Below, piece after piece: positions 9,890-17,332 of a DNA stretch of 64,000 bases; position 1 is the stretch's first letter, and every line of letters starts with the position of its first letter. The position numbers and the translations under genes were made by a program. The stretch is from contig NZ_JAPDFS010000003.1 in NCBI RefSeq assembly GCF_027257195.1, forward strand, positions 175,280 to 239,279. Reading direction: 5' to 3'. The DNA is from Halorubrum sp. F4 (GTDB lineage Archaea; Halobacteriota; Halobacteria; Halobacteriales; Haloferacaceae). The notes under the pieces are model-generated. The model did no database searches. It saw only the letters and a list, made by a program, of their open reading frames with translations, and had not been told where the DNA came from.

Positions 9890-10162
9890 ATGAGCGACGT
9901 CGAGAAGTCCGGTCCGGTCCCGGTCACTATCTACACCCGCGAGGACTGCTCACCGTGTGTCGTCGCCCGCGAGACGATCGAACGGGTCGCGTCGGAGCTG
10001 GCGGTCGATATCGACCTCGAGCTCGTCGACGTCGACGAGGACCCCAAGCTCGCCGACGAGTACGGCGAGCGCGTCCCGTACGTGTTCGTCGACGGCACCC
10101 CGGCGTTCAAATACGAGGTCGACGAGCGGGAGCTCAAGCTGAAGCTGCTCGCGGCGTCGTGA
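9890..10162 (+). CDS. Glutaredoxin-like thiol protein
   Basis: This 90-residue protein has the thioredoxin-fold pattern VTIYTREDCSPC, with a CSPC redox motif at about residues 22-25. The cis-proline is in RVPYVFVDG, which is typical of the glutaredoxin-like (DUF836) family. Such small proteins reduce disulfides or act in thiol exchange in the cytosol. The N-terminal strand-CxxC-helix and the VPYVF-DG strand are complete. Its place between a sulfur transferase (larE) and alaX may be chance. The specific partner is not evident from the sequence. Confidence 0.85.
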   Translation: MSDVEKSGPVPVTIYTREDCSPCVVARETIERVASELAVDIDLELVDVDEDPKLADEYGERVPYVFVDGTPAFKYEVDERELKLKLLAAS

Positions 10163-10180
10163 GCGGTCGCCACCGATCAC

Positions 10181-10190
10181 CTATTTACCT
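10181..10190 (+). promoter_or_regulatory. TATA-like element for alaX
   Basis: CCTATTTACC lies about 22-31 bases before the ATG at 10212. Confidence 0.5.
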
Positions 10191-10211
10191 GACCGCGACG
10201 AGGTCCCCTCC

Positions 10212-11435
10212 ATGACGGCATCACGCGCGCCGGCGGAGCCGGCGGTCCGCGAGTTCGAGTCGACGGTCGAACGGATCGACGGCCGGGAGGTCGTGCTGGC
10301 GGAGACGTACTTCTACGCCGAGTCGGGCGGCCAGCCGGCCGATCGCGGGACCCTCGGGGGCGTCCTCGTCGACGACGTGTTCGAGCGCGACGGCGAGGTC
10401 GTCCACATTCTCGCGGAGGACCCCGCCGCCGGAACGGCGGGCGACGTGGAGCCGGGAGACACCGTGACGGGCGTCGTCGACGACGACTTCCGGACCTATT
10501 GTGCCCGCGCACACACCGCCTCACACGTCCTCTACGGCGCGGCTCGCCGGACCTGCGAGGACCTCGGCTACGCCGGCTTCGACATTTCCCCCGAGAAGGT
10601 TCGCGTCGATCTCACGACCGCCGAACCGCTCGACGACGCGGACCTCGTCGAGCTCGAGCGGCTCTCGAACCGGGCGGTGTGGGACTCCCGATCGGTCTCC
10701 TGGGAGGTGCTCCCCGAGGCGGAGGCGCGCGACCGCGACGGGATCGCGTTCAACACCAAGACCGAGGAGGGCGCGATGAGCGGCGGCGAGTCGGTCCGCG
10801 TCGTCACCGTCGAGGACTGGGACGTGGCCGCCTGCGGGGGAACTCACGTGGAGAACACGGCCGAGATCGGTCAGATCACGGCGCTCGATCGCTCGAACCC
10901 CGGCGAGGGGGTGACCCGCGTCGAGTTCGCGGTCGGCCCGACCGCCGTCGACCGGGGGGCCGCGATACACGCGGCCGCGCTGGAGTCGGCCGCGGCCGCC
11001 GACACCAACGTCGACGACCTCCCCGAGGAGGTCCGGCGGCTCCGCGGGGAAGTTGACCGACTCGATTCCGCGCTCCGTGACGCGCGATCCGACCTGCTCC
11101 GCGCCCGGCTCGCCGAGTTCCCGACGATCGAAGTCGACGGGGTGGCCTGGGCGATCGGGTCGCTCGCGGACGCCGACCCGAACGACCTCCGTGAGCCCGC
11201 GACGGCGCTGCTCGAGTCGGACCCCGCCGTCGACGCGCTCGCGGCGGTCGGGAGCGGGAGCGCGCCGTTCGTCGTCGCCGCCGCCGCGCCCGACGCGGAC
11301 GCGGACGCCGGCGCGGTCGTCGAGGCGGCCACCGACGAGTTCGGCGGCGGCGGGGGCGGCGGGCCGACGTTCGCGCAGGGCGGCGGACTCGACGCTGACC
11401 CCGACGAGGTCGTCGCCTGGCTCCGGGATCGATGA
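10212..11435 (+). CDS. alaX: Alanyl-tRNA editing hydrolase AlaX
   Basis: AlaX frees mischarged Ser or Gly from tRNA(Ala). The 407-residue length fits the long AlaX-L class. Residues 1-90 resemble the glycine-rich/barrel domain of AlaRS (YFYAESGGQPADRGTLGG). The editing core carries the zinc ligands H101-x3-H105 (HTASH) and C208-x3-H212 (CGGTH). A coiled coil and a C-terminal C-Ala/DHHA1-like domain end in a GGGGGGGPTFAQGGG loop. The stop overlaps the next start by four bases (ATGA), so the AIR-synthase-family gene is translationally coupled. Confidence 0.95.
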   Translation: MTASRAPAEPAVREFESTVERIDGREVVLAETYFYAESGGQPADRGTLGGVLVDDVFERDGEVVHILAEDPAAGTAGDVEPGDTVTGVVDDDFRTYCARAHTASHVLYGAARRTCEDLGYAGFDISPEKVRVDLTTAEPLDDADLVELERLSNRAVWDSRSVSWEVLPEAEARDRDGIAFNTKTEEGAMSGGESVRVVTVEDWDVAACGGTHVENTAEIGQITALDRSNPGEGVTRVEFAVGPTAVDRGAAIHAAALESAAAADTNVDDLPEEVRRLRGEVDRLDSALRDARSDLLRARLAEFPTIEVDGVAWAIGSLADADPNDLREPATALLESDPAVDALAAVGSGSAPFVVAAAAPDADADAGAVVEAATDEFGGGGGGGPTFAQGGGLDADPDEVVAWLRDR

Positions 11436-12421
11436 CGGGGAAGGTCCCGCCGGACGCGCTCACGGAACTCCTCGCTGCGACGGGCGCGACGGACCCGGCG
11501 GTCTCGACCGGGCCCGCCCACGGCGAGGACGCGGCCGCGATCGACCTCGGCGACCGGACGCTCGTCGTCGCCACGGACCCGCTGTCGCTCGCGACCGAGG
11601 CGGTCGGACGGCTCGCGGTCCACGTCGCCTGCAACGACGTCGCCGCGAGCGGCGCGGACCCGCGGTGGCTGACGAACACCGTCCTCGTCCCCGACGCCGA
11701 TCCCGAACGCCTGCGGACGATCGCGACCCAGGTCGACGAGACGGCGACGGACCTCGGCACGGCGGTCGTCGGGGGCCACACCGAGACGGTGCCCGCGCTG
11801 GACCGCCCGCTGCTCTCGATGACGGCGCTCGGGACGACGGACCGCTTCCTCCCGACCGGCGGGGCGACGCCCGGCGACCGGCTGCTGCTCACGAAGGGTG
11901 CGGGCATCGAGGCGACCGCGATCCTCGCGACCGACTTCCGGGACGAGTGTGCGGCCGCGGGCGTCGACGACGCGACGCTCGAGTCGGCCGCGGGGTTCCT
12001 CGCGGACGTGAGCGTCGTCCCCGACGCCGCCGCGGTTCGGGAGTTCGCGACCGCGGCCCACGACCCGACCGAGGGCGGGGTCGCCGGCGCGCTCGTCGAG
12101 CTCGCCGCGGCCGGCGGGATCGTCGTGGAGGTGGACCGTGAACGGGTTCCGGTCCGGCCCGAGACCCGGGCCTGTTGTGACGCGCTCGGGATCGACCCGC
12201 TCGGCGCGTTCGGCTCTGGCGCGCTGCTCGCGGCGGTCCCGCCCGAGCGAGTCGACGGGGCGCTCGAGGCGCTCGAGGCGGCCGGGATCGATGCCGCCGA
12301 GATCGGAACGGTCCGCGAACCGGAAACGGGTTCGGACGCGGAGCCGGCCGGCACGCTCCGGCTCGACGGCGAGGCGATCCGCGAGCCGCCGCGCGACGAG
12401 CTGTACCGCCTCTGGGAGTGA
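11432..12421 (+). CDS. AIR synthase / HypE-like family protein
   Basis: The 329-residue protein belongs to the PurM/ThiL/HypE/SelD fold. It shows GPAHGEDAAAIDLGDRTLV, the phosphate-binding DPLSLATEAVGRLAVHVACNDVAASGA, and the domain-2 glycine-rich VVGGHTETVP and AHDPTEGGVAGAL. These proteins are ATP-dependent dehydratase/ligase-like enzymes. True HypE ends in a cysteine that takes the carbamoyl group, but this protein ends in RLWE, so hydrogenase maturation is unlikely. No hyp or pur genes lie nearby. The start overlaps the alaX stop (ATGA), so the pair is co-translated. Its substrate is unknown. Confidence 0.82.
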   Translation: MTGKVPPDALTELLAATGATDPAVSTGPAHGEDAAAIDLGDRTLVVATDPLSLATEAVGRLAVHVACNDVAASGADPRWLTNTVLVPDADPERLRTIATQVDETATDLGTAVVGGHTETVPALDRPLLSMTALGTTDRFLPTGGATPGDRLLLTKGAGIEATAILATDFRDECAAAGVDDATLESAAGFLADVSVVPDAAAVREFATAAHDPTEGGVAGALVELAAAGGIVVEVDRERVPVRPETRACCDALGIDPLGAFGSGALLAAVPPERVDGALEALEAAGIDAAEIGTVREPETGSDAEPAGTLRLDGEAIREPPRDELYRLWE

Positions 12422-12497
12422 GTAGAGGGTCCCGCCCCCTCTGCCGCCGCGCCCGTCCGCCCGCGCACTTTTGCCGGACGGGATCGAACCTCGGGAC

Positions 12498-13658
12498 ATG
12501 ACTGGCGCGCGCGTCGGGTCGGCGCTGACCGAGGAACAGGCGGCGGTCCGCGACCTCGTCCGGGAGTTCGCACGCGAGGAGGTCCGCCCCGTCGCCCGGG
12601 AGGCCGACGCGACGGGGTCGTTCCCCGAGGACGTGTGGGACGGGCTCGTCGAGCTCGGGCTGACCGGGCTCACCGTCCCCGAGGCGTACGGCGGGTTCGA
12701 CGCGGACGCGACGACGTACGCGGTCGTCAACGAGGAGCTGGCACACGGCTCGCTCGCGGTCGCGACCGCCCTCTCCGTCCACTGTCTCGTGACGTCCTGT
12801 CTCGCCGAGTTCGCGGCGGAGTCCCACCGGGAGCGGTGGCTCCCCGAGATGGCCGAGGGTCGCCCGGTCGGGGCGTTCTGTCTCTCCGAGCCGCACGCAG
12901 GGTCGAACCCGGCGGCGATGTCGACGACCGCCGAGTACGACCCGGACGCGGACGAGTACGTCATCGACGGCGAGAAGCAGTGGATCACCAACGGCTCGCG
13001 GGCTGGCGTCGCCGTCGTCTTCGCGAAGGTCGATCCCGACGACGCCGACTCGATCACCCAGTTCCTCGTTCCCATGGACGCGGAGGGAGTCGCGGTCGGT
13101 CCGAAGGAGGAGAAACTCGGCCTGCGCGCCTCCGACACGACGCCGATCGCCTTCGACGGCTGCCGGATCCCGGCGGCGAACCGACTGACCGAGGAGGGAC
13201 GGGGGCTCTCGGCCGCGCTCGAGACCCTGACGGGCGGCCGGATCGGCATCGCGGCACAGGCCGTGGGGGTCGCGCGGGCCGCCCTCGAGGCGGCGACGGC
13301 GTACGCGAGCGAGCGGGAGCAGTTCGGCGAGCCGCTCTCCGAGGTCGGAACGATCCGCCACAAGGTGGCGGAGATGTCGACGGACGTCGCCGCCTCGCGG
13401 CTGCTCGTTCGCGAGGCGGCCCGGAAGGTGGACGCGGGGGAGGACGCCCGTGTCGCCGCCGCGCAGGCGAAGTTCCGGGCGAGCGAGGCCGCGATGTCGA
13501 CCGCGAACGAGGCGATCCAGATCCACGGCGGCTACGGGTACACGACCGAGTTCGACGTCGAGCGGTTCTACCGCGACGCGAAGGTCACGGAGATCTACGA
13601 GGGGACGACGGAGATCCAAAAGGAAGTCATCGCTCGGGGAACCTTCGACACACGATGA
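12498..13658 (+). CDS. Acyl-CoA dehydrogenase
   Basis: This FAD flavoenzyme oxidises acyl-CoA to 2-enoyl-CoA in fatty-acid or branched-chain amino-acid breakdown. The 386-residue length is normal. Signature regions include AFCLSEPHAGSNPAAM (flavin and substrate contact), KQWITNGSRAG, and the C-terminal QIHGGYGYTTEFDVERFYRDAKVTEIYEGTTEIQ. The catalytic base is probably the Glu in IYEGT. The ATG at 12498 is favoured over an in-frame TTG 27 bases upstream because it gives the usual N-terminus (LTEEQAAVRDLV). The stop overlaps the next start (ATGA). The chain-length preference cannot be read from the sequence. Confidence 0.95.
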   Translation: MTGARVGSALTEEQAAVRDLVREFAREEVRPVAREADATGSFPEDVWDGLVELGLTGLTVPEAYGGFDADATTYAVVNEELAHGSLAVATALSVHCLVTSCLAEFAAESHRERWLPEMAEGRPVGAFCLSEPHAGSNPAAMSTTAEYDPDADEYVIDGEKQWITNGSRAGVAVVFAKVDPDDADSITQFLVPMDAEGVAVGPKEEKLGLRASDTTPIAFDGCRIPAANRLTEEGRGLSAALETLTGGRIGIAAQAVGVARAALEAATAYASEREQFGEPLSEVGTIRHKVAEMSTDVAASRLLVREAARKVDAGEDARVAAAQAKFRASEAAMSTANEAIQIHGGYGYTTEFDVERFYRDAKVTEIYEGTTEIQKEVIARGTFDTR

Positions 13659-14206
13659 CCACCGCCCTCGACGCGGCCGACGCGATCGTGTACGACCTCG
13701 ACGGCACCCTCCTCGAACTCGCGGTCGACTGGGACGCCGTCGCCGACGACGTCGTCGCCGCGTACGCCGAACGCGCGCTGATCGCGCCGACGGGCGACCT
13801 CTGGTCGCTGCTCGACGCCGCCGCCGACTACGGCGTCGAGACCGCCGTCGAGGAGACGATCGCCGGACACGAGCGGACCGGCGCGAGCGAGTCAGTGCTG
13901 TTGCCGCTCGGCCAACGGCTCGCCGCCGGCGACGACCGCCCCGCGGCGGTCTGTTCGCTCAACTGCGAGGACGCCTGTCGGATCGCCCTCGAGACCCACG
14001 GACTCGGGGAGGCGATCGACGCCGTGGTCGGCCGCGATACCGTCGAGACGCACAAGCCCGAGCCGGAGTCGTTGCTGGCGGCGGTCGACGCGCTCGGAAG
14101 CGAACCGGACCGGGCCGTCTTCGTCGGCGACTCCGAGAGCGACGCGGTCACGGCCGACCGCGCGGGCGTCCCGTTCGTCTCCGTCGCCGACGCGCTCGAC
14201 GAGTAG
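13655..14206 (+). CDS. HAD-family hydrolase, phosphoglycolate-phosphatase-like
   Basis: The 183-residue protein has the four HAD motifs: VYDLDGT (nucleophile Asp, about residues 12-18), the Ser of CSLNCEDA, the Lys of THKPEPES, and FVGDSESD. The cap is short and helical, as in phosphoglycolate phosphatase-like HADs. It probably removes phosphate from a small metabolite, but the substrate cannot be inferred. Its ATG overlaps the acyl-CoA dehydrogenase stop, indicating one transcript and coupled translation. The low-GC island begins about 60 bases after its stop. Confidence 0.88.
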   Translation: MTTALDAADAIVYDLDGTLLELAVDWDAVADDVVAAYAERALIAPTGDLWSLLDAAADYGVETAVEETIAGHERTGASESVLLPLGQRLAAGDDRPAAVCSLNCEDACRIALETHGLGEAIDAVVGRDTVETHKPEPESLLAAVDALGSEPDRAVFVGDSESDAVTADRAGVPFVSVADALDE

Positions 14207-14216
14207 GTCGTGCCGA

Positions 14217-14291
14217 TCAATACGGAGGTCTCACGAATCGGTCAGTTCAGGGATCCCACGAATCGGTCAATACAGAGGCCGCACCCATCGG
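14217..14291. repeat. 25-bp tandem repeat, three copies
   Basis: Three adjacent 25-base units (14217-14241, 14242-14266, 14267-14291) share the ends TCA and ATCGG. Units 1 and 2 both contain CACGAATCGG, and units 1 and 3 share TCAATAC-GAGG. They sit exactly between the HAD gene and the low-GC island. Confidence 0.8.
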
Positions 14292-14346
14292 CGTTTGCTG
14301 AGAGACTTGACACTCACGGTATCACAAAGAAGAAGATTTCGAGTGC

Positions 14347-15498
14347 TTAGAGCCGTTCGACGTGTTCGAAGAGGAGGCGAGACGATAACCGCAGACGAAC
14401 AGTGGTTCGACCGTTCAGTTGGGTCACCCCGTCGGGGACTTGTTCTGTATCAATCAACAATTCGTTTGTATCCGACAGCCCAAGATACAGTTGGTCACCA
14501 ACGGAAAGCGCCGATGGGACTCGTTGTCCTCCGTCACCTTGATCAGATCGCAGTCTGATTCGCGTATCGGATGGCACCTCGCCACCATTTACGAGTTCCA
14601 TTTCGAATGCTGACCCTCCCTCAATCAGGCTGATGTCGAATTGAAACCCATCCTCGCGTGCTGTATCACCCCAATCAGGTTCCGACACTGTTGTCTCACC
14701 AACGTTCTCAACAGTTGCGGTGAGGCGTCGTCCTTGCGTGGTCCCATCAAACGTGACCGTTAGATCAAAACTTAGGTCGGTCACAAATCCTGAGTCTGTG
14801 ACGGCGATGGAGGCTTCGTATTCGTCTATTTCTCCGCCGAAATTGATCCGCTCCGGATTACGCACACCGGTGGACGTGTACGTTGCAGCGAAGCCATTCG
14901 CTGTTTCAACGATCTCCTCAGCCCCTCCCCACTCCGTCGCAGTGAGATACTGTCTGAATTGACGGAGGCCGGTCACCTCATTCGTGTCTGGTTGCTGATT
15001 ATCGATCCGATAGGTTTGATCGAACCCAGATTCAACCTGAACGTACGACACTGATTCGCTTTCAGGTGCCCAGATGTACTCAGTACCATCGGATTGCTCA
15101 ACTTCTCTGTAGATACTGTTCGAATCGAACTTGTTCGAACTTGTCTCAGAGAACTCGTTTCCATCGAAGACATCAGTTCGATCACGAGTGAGTGTTAACG
15201 AACCGGCACCAGTGAGTGTGGATTCGTGAGTAGCATAGAGCTGTTCTCCGGCGATTCCGTCCTGTGTCGCTCCTTCTGGGTACTCAAACTCAGACAGCGA
15301 TGGGGTAGAATCATCCGACGTTTCTTCCTCTTCTTGTTCGGAGGGGTCAGACGATTCCTCCTCCCCTGATGTTTCCTCCTCATCAGAGTTGTCAGACGGT
15401 TCTGCGCTTTCGTTACCGGAACATCCGGCAAGTGCTGTAGTTAGTGCGGCAGAACTAACTAGAAGTGAACGTCTCGTGACCGAGATACGATCATCCAT
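14347..15498 (-). CDS. Tat-exported lipoprotein of unknown function
   Basis: The 383-residue protein starts with a twin-arginine signal (VTRRSLLVSSAALTTALAGC), whose cysteine at about residue 26 is the lipobox. A very acidic Ser/Glu/Asp linker follows (about 30-70). The mature part is beta-rich with many T-V-x-V patterns and no enzyme motif I recognise. It may belong to the haloarchaeal DUF7537-type lipoproteins, but this is uncertain. It should sit on the outer face of the cell membrane. Codon use is clearly less GC-rich than its neighbours, in keeping with transfer. Its own TATA box lies at 15521-15530. Confidence 0.8.
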   Translation of the reverse strand: MDDRISVTRRSLLVSSAALTTALAGCSGNESAEPSDNSDEEETSGEEESSDPSEQEEEETSDDSTPSLSEFEYPEGATQDGIAGEQLYATHESTLTGAGSLTLTRDRTDVFDGNEFSETSSNKFDSNSIYREVEQSDGTEYIWAPESESVSYVQVESGFDQTYRIDNQQPDTNEVTGLRQFRQYLTATEWGGAEEIVETANGFAATYTSTGVRNPERINFGGEIDEYEASIAVTDSGFVTDLSFDLTVTFDGTTQGRRLTATVENVGETTVSEPDWGDTAREDGFQFDISLIEGGSAFEMELVNGGEVPSDTRIRLRSDQGDGGQRVPSALSVGDQLYLGLSDTNELLIDTEQVPDGVTQLNGRTTVRLRLSSRLLFEHVERL

Positions 15499-15520
15499 TA
15501 CTCACAATTATGGTTGTTAT

Positions 15521-15530
15521 CCTTATACTT
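15521..15530 (-). promoter_or_regulatory. TATA box for the Tat lipoprotein gene
   Basis: Read on the minus strand the sequence is AAGTATAAGG, 23-32 bases before the ATG at 15498. The 215-base gap from 15499 to 15713 is otherwise AT-rich and holds no further gene that I can see. Confidence 0.6.
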
Positions 15531-15649
15531 AGTACTGTGTATGTAGTATAGAAGCGACGATCAAGTTGATGATTTAGTGATAAATTATGTCAAGTACACT
15601 CCGGAGATCTGATGAATTTATTAGTAAGTGATATATTCCGATCCGGTCG

Positions 15650-15661
15650 CGGTCAATACAG
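15650..15661. repeat. Right copy of the 12-bp direct repeat flanking the lipoprotein gene
   Basis: CGGTCAATACAG here is identical to bases 14264-14275 inside the 25-bp repeat block. The two copies bracket 1.37 kb of low-GC DNA and are a possible target duplication or attachment site. Confidence 0.55.
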
Positions 15662-15713
15662 GTGAGTCAGACATCGTAGATCTATTGATGATAAAAAGAA
15701 CAAACACAGGCAG

Positions 15714-15908
15714 ATGTCCGTCCAAAAAGCACTTCTCCTTGAATTGTTCTCAATCTTACTCGTACTGTATGGGGGATTTACGCTATTAGACACGGATATG
15801 ATGGGCGAGACATGGGCCTTTCACATAGGGTTCTATCTTGGTCTTATCGGACTCCTCTACGGTCTCGTCGGTGTTAGGATAGTAGGAGCCTTCCAAAACG
15901 ATACGTAA
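15714..15908 (+). CDS. Small two-span membrane protein of unknown function
   Basis: The 64-residue protein has two hydrophobic segments (LLLELFSILLVLYGGFTLL, about residues 6-25, and FYLGLIGLLYGLVGVRIVGAF, about 40-60), with a short polar link. A TATA-like TGATAAAAAG lies about 20-28 bases before the ATG. Base composition matches the low-GC island, so it likely arrived with it. I recognise no family. Confidence 0.6.
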   Translation: MSVQKALLLELFSILLVLYGGFTLLDTDMMGETWAFHIGFYLGLIGLLYGLVGVRIVGAFQNDT

Positions 15909-15918
15909 GCAAGTGCGA

Positions 15919-15980
15919 TAGAACGGCTGTTTCACCCAGATATGCTCTAAAAATCGGATCGCAACGAAGCCGTTGAGAGA
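15919..15980. repeat. Imperfect inverted repeat, possible mobile-element remnant
   Basis: The 7-mers AACGGCT (15921-15927) and AGCCGTT (15969-15975) are inverted around AT-rich DNA containing CTCTAAAAATCGG. With their surroundings, 10 of 13 bases pair. It lies at the right edge of the low-GC island. A decayed insertion-sequence end or a miniature element is possible. No transposase remains. Confidence 0.35.
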
Positions 15981-16007
15981 GCGGACCACGAAGGGAGCGC
16001 GGATCCC

Positions 16008-16298
16008 TCACTCCTCGTCGTCCGAACTCGAGTAGCCGTCGCCGGCCTCGGTACGCCTCGCGTAGACCGCGACCGCGACCGCGGTGAGAAACCAGATCGG
16101 CGCGCCGACGCGGACCGCGAACGCGGCGCGGGCCCCCCACGACTCCAGCGTGACGAACGTGGAGAGGACGGCGACGACCGGGGCGCCGACGAGGATCGTG
16201 ACGACGAACGTCGTCTGCATCACCCAGCCGTAGTCGACGCCCTCGACTTCGACCTGCTCGACGGGTTGCACGGGTGAGCTACCGGGACGAACGGACAT
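16008..16298 (-). CDS. Haloarchaeal two-span membrane protein (probably DUF5822)
   Basis: The 96-residue protein has a polar N-terminus, VDYGWVMQTTFVVTILVGAPVVAVLS as the first membrane span, a second span near residues 63-80, and an acidic Ser/Asp tail. The VDYGWVMQTTFVVTI block matches my memory of the conserved haloarchaeal DUF5822 family, whose function is unknown. It is divergent from panB with 96 bases between the starts, and its high GC marks the return to core chromosome after the island. Confidence 0.75.
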   Translation of the reverse strand: MSVRPGSSPVQPVEQVEVEGVDYGWVMQTTFVVTILVGAPVVAVLSTFVTLESWGARAAFAVRVGAPIWFLTAVAVAVYARRTEAGDGYSSSDDEE

Positions 16299-16361
16299 AT
16301 CGATGGCGGTCCACGGTTCCGTCTCCGGGAGCGATCGACGTCTCCCACCCGGGATCCCGTC

Positions 16362-16371
16362 GGTTTTAATC
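16362..16371 (+). promoter_or_regulatory. TATA box for panB
   Basis: GGTTTTAATC lies 24-33 bases before the ATG at 16395, a standard archaeal spacing for a leaderless gene. Confidence 0.6.
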
Positions 16372-16394
16372 GGACGGGGGACGACCGTCGATCG

Positions 16395-17213
16395 ATGACC
16401 ACGACGCGGGGACTCCGGGACCGCGAGGAGCCGATCACGATGCTCACCGCCTACGACGCCCAGACCGCGGCGGTCGTCGATCGGGCCGGGATCGACGTCG
16501 TCCTCGTCGGCGACAGCATGGGCAACACCGCCCTGGGCTACGACTCGACGCTCCCGGTGACGATGGCGGACGTGCGCTCACGGACCGCCGCCGTCGCGCG
16601 CTCGGTCGAGGACGCGCTCGTCGTCGCCGACATGCCGTTCCTCTCGTTCGGCGTCGAGGAGGCCGAGTCGGTCCGAAACGCCGGCGAACTCCTCAAGGAG
16701 GCCGACGCGGACGCGGTGAAGATCGAGAGCGGTCCACACACCGTCGAGACCACGCGGCGGATGACGGAGGTGGGAATTCCGGTGATGGCCCACCTCGGGC
16801 TCACGCCACAACACGTCAACCGGCTCGGCGGGTACACCCGGCAGGGCACCGACGAGGAGGCCGCGGCGGAGATCCTCGACCTCGCCCGCGCCCACGAGGA
16901 GGCGGGCGCGTTCGCGTTGGTGTTGGAACACGTCCCGTCCAACCTCGCGGCCGCCGTCACCGACGCCCTCGAGACCCCGACGATCGGGATCGGCGCGGGC
17001 CCCGACTGCGACGGACAGGTCCTCGTGATCGACGACGTGATCGGGCTCGGCGAGTGGTCGCCGCCCTTCTCCCGGCAGTTCGGCGACGTTCGCGGCGAGA
17101 TGACCCGGGCGATCGAGGAGTACAGGGACGCCGTCGAGACCGGCGAGTTCCCGGCGGGAGAACACGCACACGTCGAGGAGGAACTCGAGGACGTGTACCG
17201 CACGGAGGAGTAG
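16395..17213 (+). CDS. panB: 3-methyl-2-oxobutanoate hydroxymethyltransferase
   Basis: PanB makes ketopantoate from 2-oxoisovalerate and methylene-tetrahydrofolate (or an archaeal C1 carrier), the first step to pantothenate and CoA. The 272-residue protein shows the family blocks MLTAYDAQTAAVVDRAGIDVVLVGDSMGN, with the metal-binding Asp of GDS, then ADMPFLSFG, KIESG, MAHLGLTPQHVNRLGGY, LEHVPSNLA and GIGAGPDCDGQVLVIDDVIGL. Length and motifs are complete. No other pantothenate genes lie close by. A clear TATA box precedes the start. Confidence 0.97.
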   Translation: MTTTRGLRDREEPITMLTAYDAQTAAVVDRAGIDVVLVGDSMGNTALGYDSTLPVTMADVRSRTAAVARSVEDALVVADMPFLSFGVEEAESVRNAGELLKEADADAVKIESGPHTVETTRRMTEVGIPVMAHLGLTPQHVNRLGGYTRQGTDEEAAAEILDLARAHEEAGAFALVLEHVPSNLAAAVTDALETPTIGIGAGPDCDGQVLVIDDVIGLGEWSPPFSRQFGDVRGEMTRAIEEYRDAVETGEFPAGEHAHVEEELEDVYRTEE

Positions 17214-17298
17214 GGTCGTACCGCACGCAAAAGTAGGATCGCGACGGTCCCGGTGCCGGAGTTCGACCCCGGAGACGGTGCTCGATATTCGTGGGAAC

Positions 17299-17308
17299 TG
17301 TTATACTT
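17299..17308 (+). promoter_or_regulatory. TATA box upstream of crtB
   Basis: TGTTATACTT lies 25-34 bases before the ATG at 17333, which opens a short upstream reading frame, and about 80 bases before the crtB start at 17383. The predicted transcript therefore begins at or near the upstream ATG, not at crtB. Confidence 0.6.
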
Positions 17309-17332
17309 CTGCGGACCGATCCATAGGTGTAC

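Larger units (their letters stand above)
14207..15960. other. Low-GC island holding two accessory genes
   Basis: From about 14.29 to 15.96 kb the base composition drops visibly (frequent A/T runs, Asn/Ser/Thr codons ending in A or T), against very GC-rich flanks. The segment holds a Tat lipoprotein gene and a small membrane protein gene. The 12-mer CGGTCAATACAG occurs at 14264-14275 and again at 15650-15661 as direct repeats around the lipoprotein gene. No integrase or transposase gene is present. Transfer from outside is inferred from composition and the repeats. Confidence 0.6.

Noticed and set aside
12474..12497. GGATCGAACC stretch before the acyl-CoA dehydrogenase read as a tRNA T-arm on the minus strand
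   Set aside because: No matching acceptor, D-arm or anticodon stem could be laid out around it.
15786..15989. Minus-strand frame of 67 codons at the right edge of the low-GC island
   Set aside because: It lies opposite the small membrane protein, and the start region is the inverted repeat. There is no transposase motif, so it is treated as a possible element remnant only.
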